This document shows positions 38,906-48,556 of a DNA stretch of 62,282 nucleotides, piece by piece; the stretch's first letter is position 1; every line of letters begins with the position of its first letter. The notes under the pieces are model-generated. The model worked only from the letters and a program-made list of their open reading frames with translations. It was not told where the DNA came from and ran no database searches. The position numbers were made by a program, and so were the translations under genes. The stretch is taken from assembly GCA_028281865.1 (NCBI GenBank), contig JANQJB010000122.1, positions 1-62,282 of the forward strand, read 5' to 3'. Source of the stretch: Marinagarivorans sp. (GTDB lineage: Bacteria; Pseudomonadota; Gammaproteobacteria; Pseudomonadales; Cellvibrionaceae).

Positions 38906-41128
38906 ATGATGTCAAAATCTACTTCTAAAAAAAACCTTATTTTTTTTCTTGCTCTTCTTTTACTATTTTTTTCCATCGCTTCTATTGGACAAGAATCGGA
39001 GAGTGACGGCGCTGTAAAAGAAACGATAGTTGAAGAGGTTATTGTTACGGGTGGCTTGGAGGGTATTCAGTCACTTTCCGGTTCTGCGACTTATATCGGC
39101 AAAGAGGATATTTCCCGTTTTGATACCACAGATTTAAACGCTTTGTTGGCACAAGCTCCGGGAATTTATATTCGCCAAGAGGATGGTTTTGGTCTGCGAC
39201 CAAATATCGGTATTCGCGGCACGAGTAACGATCGCAGTTCAAAGATTACCATTATGGAAGACGGTATGTTAATCGGCCCCGCACCTTACGCTGCGCCAGC
39301 TGCTTACTATATCCCCAATGTTAATCGTATGTCGGCGACCGAAGTGATTAAAGGTCCTTCGGCGGTTAAACATGGCCCCCACACAGTGGGAGGCGCTATT
39401 AATTTTGCTACGCGACCAATTTCGCAACAGTTAAGTGGGGAAGTTGGGCTCTCATTAGGTGAATACAACTATCAAAAATATTCGGCCTTTGTTAGTGATA
39501 GCAGCGACCAGTTCGGTTACTTAATCGAAGGTTTGCGCTACAGCTCTGACGGCTTTAAGAAACTTGAGTCAGGCGCTGATACCGGCTTTGTGCGCAACGA
39601 CTTTAATACAAAACTTCGTTATACCTTTGATCATGCTAATGGTATTAAGCAAAATATTGTTTTAAAGCTGGGTTATGCCGATGAATCTTCAGATGAAACT
39701 TACCTGGGCTTAACAGATGAAGACTTTGCCATCGATCCTAACCGGCGTTATCCCTCAAGCGAGTTGGATCACTTTGATTCGGAACATCAGCAGTTGCATT
39801 TGATTCATACGTTAACGATATCGGAAGAGCAAAAATGGGTGACTAAGGCGTATTACAATCGTTTTGAGCGCGAATGGAATAAATTCGATGGCTTAGATGT
39901 TACGCCTTTTAAAGATGCACGCGATGTATTAAACGGTAATGAATCAGGCTTGGATGACGAGTTGGCATTATTGCGTGGCGATCGCGACAGCGATTTAACC
40001 AATATCGATTCGGATCGCATTGATGTGACCAATAATGCGCGCAAATACGGTTCTGAAGGTATTGAAACGCAATATCTACGCAATTTCAATTTTGGTAATT
40101 TTGAAAACGAGCTCACGGTAGGTGTTCGCGTGCACCGGGATTATGCCGAAAGAGATCATCAGCAGCGCCTCTATGCGATGATTAGTCGCGAATTAGTTTT
40201 GGACGAAAACAGAACGGGCATTAAGAAAACATTAAATCGCGGTGAAGCAGATGCACTGGCTTTTTATGCGCAACTTGATTCACATTTGGATAAGTGGCGA
40301 TTTAACGTCGGCTTTCGTGCTGAGGATATTGAGTCGACGTTGAGCAATTTTCTTATTGATGAAGAATTTACGTTAAATCAGAATGCGTTTACTCCAGGTG
40401 CAGGTGTTGTCTATCAATTTAATGATGCATTTGGTTTGTTATTTGGTGTCTATAAAGGCTTTTCGCCGGTGTCGGCAACAACAAATGAGGATGTAGATCC
40501 AGAGGAGAGTGTTAATTATGAATATGGCCTCAGGTATTACGGTGAGCAGACTCGTGCAGAGCTAATCGGATTTTATAGTGATTATTCTAATTTATTGGCG
40601 CGCTGCCGCTCGAGCGAGCCGTGTTTTGGTTTTGATTTTAACGGTGGCGAAGCTGAAATTCAGGGCTTAGAAGCAGTATTAAATACAAACTTTGAAGTTT
40701 TTGGTACTTGGCAGCTGCCGTTGGCTATGCAGTATACCTACACGGACGCCATATTTGAGAATGAGTTTGTGTCAGGCTTTTCGCAGTGGGGTGAAATCTC
40801 TGTCGGTGATCGTTTGCCCTATATTCCGCGTCATCAAGCTAATGTGCGCATCGGTATTGAAAACGAAAAACTTGCACTTGCGTTGATGGTGAATTATATC
40901 GACGAGATGCTTGAGGCTTCTGGCGATGGGGTTCCTCTAAGTGGTGAAAAAACAGATGCGCTGACGACAGTTAATTTTTCGGCACGTTATCAGTTAAACC
41001 CCTCTTTTAGTTTTAAGCTTGTGGCTGAGAATGTTCTCGATGAGCAAAAAATAGTTTCTCGCAACCCGTTTGGTGCTCGACCCAATTTACCGCGCTTGGT
41101 GAAATTTGGGGTTCAATATGAGTTTTAA
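38906..41128 (+). CDS. TonB-dependent outer-membrane receptor (FecA-like)
   Basis: A 740-residue receptor. Signal peptide to about residue 30, possible TonB box VEEVIVTG, plug domain (LNALLAQAPGIYIRQEDGFGLRPNIGIRGTS and VIKGPSAVKHGPHTVGGAINF) and a 22-strand barrel ending in aromatic VKFGVQYEF. It should import an iron chelate or similar ligand. Neighbours (imelysin, DUF4856, di-iron hydroxylase) support metal uptake; no siderophore synthesis genes are seen. The C-terminus overlaps the next gene by 11 bases. Two ATG codons are adjacent at the start. Confidence 0.95.
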   Translation: MMSKSTSKKNLIFFLALLLLFFSIASIGQESESDGAVKETIVEEVIVTGGLEGIQSLSGSATYIGKEDISRFDTTDLNALLAQAPGIYIRQEDGFGLRPNIGIRGTSNDRSSKITIMEDGMLIGPAPYAAPAAYYIPNVNRMSATEVIKGPSAVKHGPHTVGGAINFATRPISQQLSGEVGLSLGEYNYQKYSAFVSDSSDQFGYLIEGLRYSSDGFKKLESGADTGFVRNDFNTKLRYTFDHANGIKQNIVLKLGYADESSDETYLGLTDEDFAIDPNRRYPSSELDHFDSEHQQLHLIHTLTISEEQKWVTKAYYNRFEREWNKFDGLDVTPFKDARDVLNGNESGLDDELALLRGDRDSDLTNIDSDRIDVTNNARKYGSEGIETQYLRNFNFGNFENELTVGVRVHRDYAERDHQQRLYAMISRELVLDENRTGIKKTLNRGEADALAFYAQLDSHLDKWRFNVGFRAEDIESTLSNFLIDEEFTLNQNAFTPGAGVVYQFNDAFGLLFGVYKGFSPVSATTNEDVDPEESVNYEYGLRYYGEQTRAELIGFYSDYSNLLARCRSSEPCFGFDFNGGEAEIQGLEAVLNTNFEVFGTWQLPLAMQYTYTDAIFENEFVSGFSQWGEISVGDRLPYIPRHQANVRIGIENEKLALALMVNYIDEMLEASGDGVPLSGEKTDALTTVNFSARYQLNPSFSFKLVAENVLDEQKIVSRNPFGARPNLPRLVKFGVQYEF

Positions 41129-42059
41129 CGAACTCAGCAATTGGGCTTATACCCAGCTTTTCGTCGCATTTAGCGAGTTAATCTCCGTACCTTTTGACCC
41201 CAGCAAACGCTTGTACTGGCCATTTTTACTTATCTCGGTATTGTTTGCGGTGTTAATTGTCCGCTATCGTGATCGCGAGCAAAAAATATTCTCCGTTTTT
41301 TTTTCCCGCAATTATTTTTTATCAAAATCGACTTTGATCGATTGCGCCTATTTGGCGCTCAATAGTCTTATTCGTGTTGCGGTACTTGTTCCGCTATTGG
41401 GCTCAAAGATTTTTGTCGCAATTCTTGTCGCGAGATTTTGGCAAGCAAATTTCGATACGCCGCAAGGCCTATCTTGGTCGCCGTGGGTGGTTATCGCGCT
41501 TTATTCGCTGGTGTTTTTTATCGTTGATGAGCTAAGCCGTTTTCTTTTGCATATGGGCTTGCATAAAATCCCGATATTATGGCGCTTTCATAAAGTCCAT
41601 CACAGTGCCACAATTTTAACGCCGCTGACACTGCACCGCTCCCATCCGCTGGAGATGACGCTTTACTACCTGCGTTCAATGGGTGTTTTTGCACTGGTTA
41701 CCGGCAGCTTTGTTTACCTGTTTGGCAGTCAAGTCGCCGCGTTGGAGATAATGGGCGTGCATGCTTTCGGGTTTGTCTTCAATGCGTTGTTCGCGAATTT
41801 GCGCCATTCCCATATATGGCTCAGTTTTGGCAAATTCGAGCGTTGGTTTATTAGTCCGGCGCAGCATCAAATCCATCACAGCAGCGCCATTGAGGACAAA
41901 GATAAAAACTTCGGTACCTACCTAGCTATCTGGGACCGGCTAGCAGGCTCCATTCGCTTTGCTGATAAACGCCGCCGCCTGTCTTTTGGTCTGACAAAAA
42001 CTGCCGGGCCATCACCAATAAAAAAAGCAGCCTTTTCTGCTAACCCGGCAACTATTTAG
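41118..42059 (+). CDS. fatty acid hydroxylase / sterol desaturase family membrane protein
   Basis: A 313-residue integral membrane di-iron protein. Several TM helices and the His clusters HMGLH, HKVHH, HRSHP, HSH and HQIHH that bind two irons in this superfamily. It would hydroxylate or desaturate a lipid; substrate unknown. The ATG lies inside the last codons of the TonB receptor gene (11-base overlap), so translation is coupled. Co-expression of an iron enzyme with an iron receptor is notable. Confidence 0.92.
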   Translation: MSFNELSNWAYTQLFVAFSELISVPFDPSKRLYWPFLLISVLFAVLIVRYRDREQKIFSVFFSRNYFLSKSTLIDCAYLALNSLIRVAVLVPLLGSKIFVAILVARFWQANFDTPQGLSWSPWVVIALYSLVFFIVDELSRFLLHMGLHKIPILWRFHKVHHSATILTPLTLHRSHPLEMTLYYLRSMGVFALVTGSFVYLFGSQVAALEIMGVHAFGFVFNALFANLRHSHIWLSFGKFERWFISPAQHQIHHSSAIEDKDKNFGTYLAIWDRLAGSIRFADKRRRLSFGLTKTAGPSPIKKAAFSANPATI

Positions 42060-42302
42060 TCGTTCTTGAAAAATTCTTCTTTGCCTCTGGCATCGCTTAA
42101 TGAATGCGCCGTGATTTCAGGCGTTGTTCGAGTTTCAAGTTTGTTACACAATACTGATTAACGAAGTTTCTGATTAATCTCAGCATTGCCAGCGTTAATC
42201 AGAGCTTCCTAAAGTTTAAAACTGTTCTATCTTTGAAACGAAAGAACTGTTTTACCTGTTCAATAGTAATTTTGATCAGCGCGTGTCTTGTTTCGCTAAA
42301 TA

Positions 42303-44756
42303 ATGACAATAGAAATTCCTGGTTACAACATAGTCAGAACACTCGGTAAGGGTGGAATGGCGACCGTCTATTTGGCCGTCCAGGAGATTTTTGAGCGCGA
42401 GGTTGCGCTAAAAGTCATGTCCAAGGGCTTGGCAGATGACCCCTCATTCGGCCAGCGGTTCTTGCGCGAAGCGAGGATTGTCAGCCAGCTGGTCCACCCC
42501 AATATCGTCACCGTTTACGATGTTGGCGTTCACGATGGCGCCTATTTCCTGTCGATGGAATATGTTGAGGGTAAAGACCTCAAGCATATGCGTAAGCGTC
42601 TGAGTTTCCCGCAAAAAATACAAGTTGTTCGCGACATTGCTAAAGCTCTGGATTTCGCCGGCTCCAAGGGTTACGTTCACCGCGATATTAAACCTGAAAA
42701 TATCATGGTGTATAACAAAGGTCGGCGCGCGGTGTTGATGGATTTCGGTATTGCGCGCGCGGCGGAGTCAGATATAAGCGTCACGCAAGCGGGTACGGCG
42801 GTCGGTACACCGCACTATATGAGCCCGGAGCAGGCTAAGGGTAAGGCGGTCGACACGCGCGCTGACATCTACGGTTTAGGCGTTGTGTTTTACTATTTGC
42901 TGATTGGCCAGGTGCCCTATGATGCGGAGTCAGCTGTCGCCATTGGTATCAAACACATAACCGAGCCCATCCCGTTGCTACCTCATCACCTTGAGCCTCT
43001 GCAATTTATTCTCGACGGCATGATGGCGAAAGATCCCGATGACCGCTTTCAGGATGGCGGAGAACTAGCAGCTGCGCTGGAAATCGTTGATGTCGATGAG
43101 CTCGAAGAGCTTGAGCGCGAATACCAAACGGCCCGCAGAGAGGCCAAAGAGCCTGTGCTTAATTCTCCGACGATGATCTCCATCCAGTCGGATTTGATTA
43201 GCAAAGGCGCGACAGGCGGAATAACGCAGATTGATGACCCTGACCGCTTCACTGTCTCGTTTGATTCTATCGACAAGGAAGAGCGCAGCAAATCGCGATG
43301 GATTTGGATCACATCGGTTGCAGTTTTCGCTGCGATTATTGGTTTGAGTAGTTATTTTGTTACGCAAGATGAGAGCGCCGTGTCGGGTACTTCCTCGGAA
43401 GAGGAAAAAATCGCGCGACAGAAATCGTTGGCAGATTTAATTCGGGGTACTAGCTCGGAATCTGAGCAGCTGGGCAAGCTTCCCCCCGGAATCAAATCAA
43501 AGAAGCAAGCTCAGATGGAGAAAGAGCTCCAGCAATTAACAAAAAGATATGATGCGGACAACGATAAATTAGAGCCGTTAGTAAAAAAGCTGCGTCAATT
43601 AATCGTGATGTTGCCAAACGAAAAACGCTATCAAGAACAGTATCTCGCATTAGCCCAGACACATTTGAAGAGCATTGGACCTTATTTCAGCTCAGGTGCA
43701 TTTAAAAAGGCACAGCGCCAATTGGATCAGTTACAGAAGCTTTTCCCGGAGTACAATCAGCAGGAGGTTGCAAGCCTGCGTTCGCGTTTAGCACACAGGT
43801 CTGCGATTGAAAAAAACTTGGCGCTTGCAGAAAAATTAGAAAAAGAGGGAAAGTTCACCGAACCGGAAGAGTCTAATGCCTTGTCTCTCTACCGCGAAGT
43901 GTTGGCGCTCGACCCCGATATCTACCCAGCCAAATTGGGCCTAGGCCGCATCGCGCGCGCCTTGTCGAACGATGCCAGAGATAAACTCCGGCGCGGGGAG
44001 GACGCCGATGCCCTTGCGCTACTTGGCAAAGCTCTGCAAATTGACCCGAATAACAATAACGCCTTGGCCGTTAAGTCGCAGTTAAATGAAAAACGAACTG
44101 TGTCCCAGCAGGTGAATATGCTATTTGATGAGGCCGATCGACAGATCTTTCAGGGAAACTACTATGGTCCCGTGGGGCAGAGTGCTTTCGATTCCTATTC
44201 GCAAATTCTGGCGTTAGATGAAAGCAACAGGTCTGCGCTTAGAGGCTTGGAGTCGTTGTTGGATAAAGTTGAGCAACGCGCAAGTCGCCTTGTTTCTGAA
44301 GGTCGTTACGATGATGCGCGTGCTTCGCTGGAAGCAGCTTACAAACAGCGCAAAGGTGACGGAAAGATACAGCTTGCGATGCTAAAAGTAGATGAAGCCA
44401 TTAACATCGCAAAGTTCAGTGATGAGCCAAAAATTGTTCAAATTCGCGCGTCCGGGCAGAGCAAGGTTGATCTCAATCGCGACCAGCCCCGCGTTATTGA
44501 CGTAGCGAACAAAATATATTTTAAATTTCGCTACGATAACTTCCCCAATTCCGGTTCATTGCTAGACGCGCGCTTGTTGAATGAAAAACAAAGCAGACTG
44601 CTTGCCGAGGTTCCCGTTGTGACCAGAGGAGTAAGCGGGGAGGGGGAGTTTATTTTCGAAAAGCAGGCTCGCTCGACCTTCGAGGGCGGTTACTATAACG
44701 TCGAGTTGGTGCATCAAGACAAAACGCTAAAATCATTCCGATTTCGCGTGGAGTAA
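42303..44756 (+). CDS. membrane serine/threonine protein kinase with C-terminal repeats
   Basis: An 817-residue Hanks-type kinase. Gly-rich loop GKGGMATV (15-22), Lys37 in ALKVM, Glu56, HRDIKPEN with Asp128, DFG at 147-149, and the activation segment ending in SPEQ: all catalytic residues are intact. A single TM helix at about 332-354 puts the rest in the periplasm: helical repeats of TPR type (ALSLYREVLALDPD, ALALLGKALQIDPNN) and a beta-rich C-terminal domain. It may sense an envelope signal. No phosphatase or secretion genes are next to it, so its target is open. Confidence 0.93.
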   Translation: MTIEIPGYNIVRTLGKGGMATVYLAVQEIFEREVALKVMSKGLADDPSFGQRFLREARIVSQLVHPNIVTVYDVGVHDGAYFLSMEYVEGKDLKHMRKRLSFPQKIQVVRDIAKALDFAGSKGYVHRDIKPENIMVYNKGRRAVLMDFGIARAAESDISVTQAGTAVGTPHYMSPEQAKGKAVDTRADIYGLGVVFYYLLIGQVPYDAESAVAIGIKHITEPIPLLPHHLEPLQFILDGMMAKDPDDRFQDGGELAAALEIVDVDELEELEREYQTARREAKEPVLNSPTMISIQSDLISKGATGGITQIDDPDRFTVSFDSIDKEERSKSRWIWITSVAVFAAIIGLSSYFVTQDESAVSGTSSEEEKIARQKSLADLIRGTSSESEQLGKLPPGIKSKKQAQMEKELQQLTKRYDADNDKLEPLVKKLRQLIVMLPNEKRYQEQYLALAQTHLKSIGPYFSSGAFKKAQRQLDQLQKLFPEYNQQEVASLRSRLAHRSAIEKNLALAEKLEKEGKFTEPEESNALSLYREVLALDPDIYPAKLGLGRIARALSNDARDKLRRGEDADALALLGKALQIDPNNNNALAVKSQLNEKRTVSQQVNMLFDEADRQIFQGNYYGPVGQSAFDSYSQILALDESNRSALRGLESLLDKVEQRASRLVSEGRYDDARASLEAAYKQRKGDGKIQLAMLKVDEAINIAKFSDEPKIVQIRASGQSKVDLNRDQPRVIDVANKIYFKFRYDNFPNSGSLLDARLLNEKQSRLLAEVPVVTRGVSGEGEFIFEKQARSTFEGGYYNVELVHQDKTLKSFRFRVE

Positions 44757-44818
44757 TTATATTTGTGTGTTTTTCTGTAGTTTTTGAAGTGTAGTTTTTG
44801 GTGTGGTGGTAAGACGCT

Positions 44819-45013
44819 TCAAAGCGAATAAAACAGGTCTCCCGACGTATTTTTGCTGCTGTCTTTAACTATTTCCTTAGTTAACCGAGCACAGCGCCCG
44901 CATTGAGAAGTAATACCAAGAGAATCCTTTAGTGCCCGCACCGTTGTATTTCCCTCCGACATTGCGGCGCGAATTTGCCTGTCGGTTATACCTTTGCAAA
45001 GACAAACATACAT
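44819..45013 (-). CDS. bfd: bacterioferritin-associated ferredoxin
   Basis: A 64-residue [2Fe-2S] protein with Cys4, Cys6, Cys38 and Cys41 (CLC and CGRC) and the helix GITDRQIRAAM. Bfd gives electrons to bacterioferritin to release stored iron and is expressed when iron is low. The start region faces a strong Fur box at 45169, in line with known control. bfr is not in the window. Confidence 0.93.
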   Translation of the reverse strand: MYVCLCKGITDRQIRAAMSEGNTTVRALKDSLGITSQCGRCARLTKEIVKDSSKNTSGDLFYSL

Positions 45014-45168
45014 AAAATGAAATCCTGACCGTAAAAAAAGTGTTCTAATTCAAATAGTTCTATTACAAAGTGTGTTAGCAAAAAGGCACTGATCTGAAAG
45101 GTTTACCGCACTTCATAAAAACCTTCATTGTACGACTCAAACGCCCCAGCACTAATTTATAGACTAAT

Positions 45169-45187
45169 CTAAATGATAATAATTGTC
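45169..45187. promoter_or_regulatory. Fur box between bfd and the peroxiredoxin gene
   Basis: Nineteen bases matching GATAATGATAATCATTATC at 14 positions, including the unbroken AATGATAAT. It lies about 155 bases upstream of bfd and 200 upstream of the peroxiredoxin, in their divergent promoter region. Confidence 0.8.
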
Positions 45188-45390
45188 AATTAGATTGAGT
45201 TCACAGTTTTGATTGAAAGTTAACCGCCTGATGCGAGATTGCCGTTCAACAGTTGTTTTGCTATCGGTGCGATATAAAAAATTAATCATTTAGATTGATG
45301 TGACGGTGTTATCATTGGCCGATCAACTCAAACATAGTTATTGAATTGACCTTCCTAAACATTCACCACAAACACACTTGGAGACTCGAA

Positions 45391-45993
45391 ATGGGCGTAC
45401 TTGTTGGAAAACCAGCACCGGATTTTACTGCAGCGGCGGTATTAGGTAATGGCGAGATTGTTGATAACTACAATTTTGCAGAAGCGACAAAAGGTAAGAA
45501 GGCGGTTGTATTTTTCTACCCTCTCGATTTCACCTTCGTTTGCCCGTCTGAATTGCTTGCTTTTGATCATCGTATCGAAGAGTTTAAAAAGCGCGGCGTT
45601 GAAGTTATTGGTGTTTCAATCGATTCCCATTTTACCCATAACGCATGGCGAAATACGCCGGTAAACGATGGCGGAATTGGTCCAGTTAAATACACCTTGG
45701 TTGCCGATATGACTCATTCCATATGCCAGGCTTATGATGTTGAGTCTGCAGGCGGAATGGCTTTTCGCGGTTCATTTTTGATTGATGAGAATGGCGATGT
45801 GCGCCACCAAGTTGTCAACGACCTGCCACTTGGGCGTAATATCGACGAAATGTTGCGTATGGTCGATGCGCTTATTTTCCATCAAGAGCACGGGGAAGTT
45901 TGCCCCGCAGGTTGGCAAGACGGCGATAAAGGCATGCAAGCTTCGCCTGAAGGTGTTGCCAGTTATCTTTCGGAAAATGCCGATAAGCTCTAA
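45391..45993 (+). CDS. typical 2-Cys peroxiredoxin (AhpC/Prx1 type)
   Basis: A 200-residue peroxidase that reduces hydrogen peroxide and organic peroxides. Peroxidatic Cys51 in FTFVCPSE, resolving Cys171 in EVCPAGW, and the GGIG motif of the overoxidation-sensitive Prx1 class. ATG at 45391 follows TTGGAGA; the longer frame from 45346 has no such site. Divergent from bfd over a shared Fur box, linking peroxide defence and iron release. No ahpF is adjacent, so thioredoxin is the likely reductant. Confidence 0.95.
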   Translation: MGVLVGKPAPDFTAAAVLGNGEIVDNYNFAEATKGKKAVVFFYPLDFTFVCPSELLAFDHRIEEFKKRGVEVIGVSIDSHFTHNAWRNTPVNDGGIGPVKYTLVADMTHSICQAYDVESAGGMAFRGSFLIDENGDVRHQVVNDLPLGRNIDEMLRMVDALIFHQEHGEVCPAGWQDGDKGMQASPEGVASYLSENADKL

Positions 45994-46011
45994 TTTGGTT
46001 GGCCAAGTATT

Positions 46012-46039
46012 AAAAACCGGCATTAAGCCGGTTTTTTTT
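46012..46039. terminator. bidirectional terminator between peroxiredoxin and gltA
   Basis: Ten-base perfect stem AAAAACCGGC / GCCGGTTTTT with loop ATTAA and T/A runs on both sides; serves the two convergent genes. Confidence 0.92.
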
Positions 46040-46056
46040 GCCTTTCTTTCGAGATC

Positions 46057-47346
46057 TTATCGTTTTTCGAGTTTAACGTACTCGCGTTGCGCATAACCCG
46101 TATAGAGCTGGCGGGGGCGCCCAATTTTAAAGCCTTCCGATACCATTTCATGCCAATGGGCTATCCAGCCAATGGTTCGTCCAGTGGCGAAAATGACTGT
46201 GAACATTTCGGTCGGAATACCAATGGCTTTCATAATAATACCCGAGTAAAAATCGACGTTCGGATACAGTTTCTTCTGGATAAAATATTCGTCTTCTAAA
46301 GCTATTTTCTCAAGGCGTTTAGCGATTTTGAGCAGAGGGTCGTTTTCGAGGCCGAGCTCAGTCAAAACCTCGTCGCAGGTTTGCTTCATTACCTTCGCGC
46401 GCGGGTCGAAGTTTTTATATACCCGATGGCCAAAGCCCATCAAACGGAACGGATCGTTTTTATCCTTTGCTTTAGCGATAAATTTATCGATATTCGACTC
46501 GTCGCCAATTTCCTCAAGCATCGCTAGAACGGCCTCATTAGCGCCGCCGTGGGCCGGCCCCCAAAGTGTCGCTATCCCTGCAGCAACGCAGGCAAAAGGA
46601 TTCGCGCCTGAAGAGCCTGCCAAGCGTACAGTCGAAGTCGACGCATTTTGTTCGTGATCAGCGTGAAGTAGGAAAATCTTATCCATTGCAGAAGCCAACA
46701 CAGGGTTGACCTTGTAATCCTCGCATGGCGTGCCAAACATCATCCGCAAGAAATTCTCGGAATAACTTAACATGTTATCGGGGTACATAAATGGCTGGCC
46801 GATATGATGTTTGTAACACATAGCAGCCAGTGTTGGCATTTTTGCAACGAGCCGGTGCGCAGAAATAAGCCGGTGCTCAGCGTTACTAATATCTAAAGAA
46901 TCATGGTAAAACGCCGAAAGTGCACCCACGGCTCCACACATAATTGCCATGGGGTGAGAGTCATGGTGAAAACCGCGGAAAAATCGCGCGATGGCTTCGT
47001 GGACCATTGTGTGATTAGTGATCAAGGTTTGGAACTGCTCATATTGCGATTTGCTGGGTAATTCCCCATGCAAAAGCAGATAGCAAGTCTCAAGGTACTC
47101 TGATTTTTCCGCTAAAACCTCGATTGGGTAGCCGCGGTGTAATAGAACTCCGTTGGCTCCATCTATGTAGGTTATTTTCGACTCGCACGATGCCGTGGAT
47201 ACAAAGCCAGGGTCGTAGGTGAAATAGCCGTTTGCTGTTAACCCGCGAACATCGACAACATCGTTGCCCAAAGTGCCGGAATAAACGGGTAAATCGATGG
47301 GGCTTTCGATATCGTCAGCGTGTAAGCGAACTGATTTTTCGGTCAT
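46057..47346 (-). CDS. gltA: citrate synthase
   Basis: A 429-residue type-II (large, hexameric) citrate synthase condensing oxaloacetate and acetyl-CoA. Catalytic His in [16 protein letters not shown] and [15 protein letters not shown], catalytic Asp in NVDFYSG, and [13 protein letters not shown]. The N-terminal domain typical of the NADH-regulated Gram-negative enzyme is present. Divergent from sdhCDAB over 1.2 kb. Its leader contains a tandem repeat (47407-47481). Confidence 0.98.
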   Translation of the reverse strand: MTEKSVRLHADDIESPIDLPVYSGTLGNDVVDVRGLTANGYFTYDPGFVSTASCESKITYIDGANGVLLHRGYPIEVLAEKSEYLETCYLLLHGELPSKSQYEQFQTLITNHTMVHEAIARFFRGFHHDSHPMAIMCGAVGALSAFYHDSLDISNAEHRLISAHRLVAKMPTLAAMCYKHHIGQPFMYPDNMLSYSENFLRMMFGTPCEDYKVNPVLASAMDKIFLLHADHEQNASTSTVRLAGSSGANPFACVAAGIATLWGPAHGGANEAVLAMLEEIGDESNIDKFIAKAKDKNDPFRLMGFGHRVYKNFDPRAKVMKQTCDEVLTELGLENDPLLKIAKRLEKIALEDEYFIQKKLYPNVDFYSGIIMKAIGIPTEMFTVIFATGRTIGWIAHWHEMVSEGFKIGRPRQLYTGYAQREYVKLEKR

Positions 47347-47406
47347 TAGTGACTCCTATAATTGCAACTGAGCGAGAGCCGCAGCGAATCAATGAAGAAA
47401 AGTGCC

Positions 47407-47481
47407 ACAGCGAATCTACAAAAAAACGGCTACGGCGAATCTACAAAAAACGGTTACAGCGAATCTACAGAGAAAACGGCC
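47407..47481 (-). repeat. three tandem 24-26-base repeats in the gltA leader
   Basis: Three head-to-tail copies (47407-47431, 47432-47455, 47456-47481) of a unit reading ACRGCGAATCTACA then an A-rich run and ACGG on the plus strand. A fourth, decayed copy starts at 47382. On the gltA strand each unit has GTAGATTCGC followed by a T tract. They lie 60-135 bases before the gltA start. Confidence 0.85.
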
Positions 47482-48345
47482 GATCGATCAAACGATGTTT
47501 TCGAGTATTTTCCAGAGATTTCTATTTGAACCAGAATTCAATTAGTCTCGCGATTTTATCATCAGCCTTTACGGTTGAATCAGATCAATTTCCCGCATCA
47601 ATGGCAGAGCTAACATAGCGTTTTAGACACACTATTTGTTTTTTTGCCGTAAATGCAAAAAACTGCAAATAATATCTGATAAAACTGATTTTCTTTTGGG
47701 TAAATCACTTAGCGAACAAAAAACGCACACAATTTACTAGAAGATAGTCGTTTTAATCACGTGTCGTTAGGCAACAAAGCTATCGTGCTAATCAGTAAAA
47801 CAGCAGTGCTTATCAATGTTACTTGGTTAAATAGTAGCATTGTGCACTGGTATTGCAGTGTTCGCTCAGTGATTTGTGCAGAATGTTTGCTTAACTATGT
47901 TTGCGTAGCGATGTTTCCATAACTATGCAAGTTGAAAATTCTACAGTAGTGCTTTTGTGGCCAGTTCACCGAATTTATTGCGAGCCAAGCACGAAAGCAC
48001 CTGGCTTGTGAAATCGATTAAACTTAAGCGACAAAAACTTTGGCGTATCTAGAGTGAAAATCACAAATCTAGTCGCACACACAAATCTGCGGGGCCAAAT
48101 CGTACGAATAATAGTCGATGTTGGTCTCCAAAAATGCCATAACATTATTTTGGCTGGGATGTAGTATAGAAAAAAATCCGCGTAAGTAGAAAGCTTTAAC
48201 AGAGCGAATTATTCAAATCTCTGCTTTAATATCAGTTGAGTGAGTGTATGTGCGTTATATCAGTGCATAAAATAGGTTTTTTTTTATACAACGCACAGCG
48301 CTGGTGAAGTCGCAGATTGGCGAGGAGATGAACACAAACGTGCGT

Positions 48346-48374
48346 TTGTAATTTTTGCTGCCTAACCCTATAAT
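48346..48374 (+). promoter_or_regulatory. sigma-70 promoter for sdhCDAB
   Basis: TTGTAA (48346-48351), 17-base spacer, perfect TATAAT (48369-48374), then a GC-rich discriminator CCGGCGCG. The transcript would have a leader of about 175 bases before sdhC. Confidence 0.7.
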
Positions 48375-48556
48375 CCGGCGCGATTTTTGACGTGCGCTTG
48401 ATGCTCGATTCATCTCTCACCCTCAGCGATTGCAGTGATTAAAAACGCGGAAATCGCCGAAAGAAGCAATTCTTTAATATAATTCTTGAGTTTAAAGTCT
48501 CGGCGGCTTTTCGAAAAAGAATTTGCATTTTGTTACGACGAAGGTGAAACTCAACA

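Larger units (their letters stand above)
47347..48556. other. 1.2-kb gltA-sdhC divergent control region
   Basis: Very AT-rich apart from the tandem repeat near gltA. It holds the sdh promoter at 48346-48374 and must hold that of gltA. No coding frame with a recognisable family is present; the frame at 47232-47618 is produced by the repeat and the antisense of gltA. The length is unusual and leaves room for a small RNA, which I cannot show. Confidence 0.5.

Noticed and set aside
47381-47481. CRISPR array
   Set aside because: Units are joined head to tail without unique spacers, and no cas genes are in the window.
47232-47618. 128-codon plus-strand frame over the gltA start
   Set aside because: Its Arg/Lys-rich end is the translated tandem repeat and the first part is antisense to gltA.
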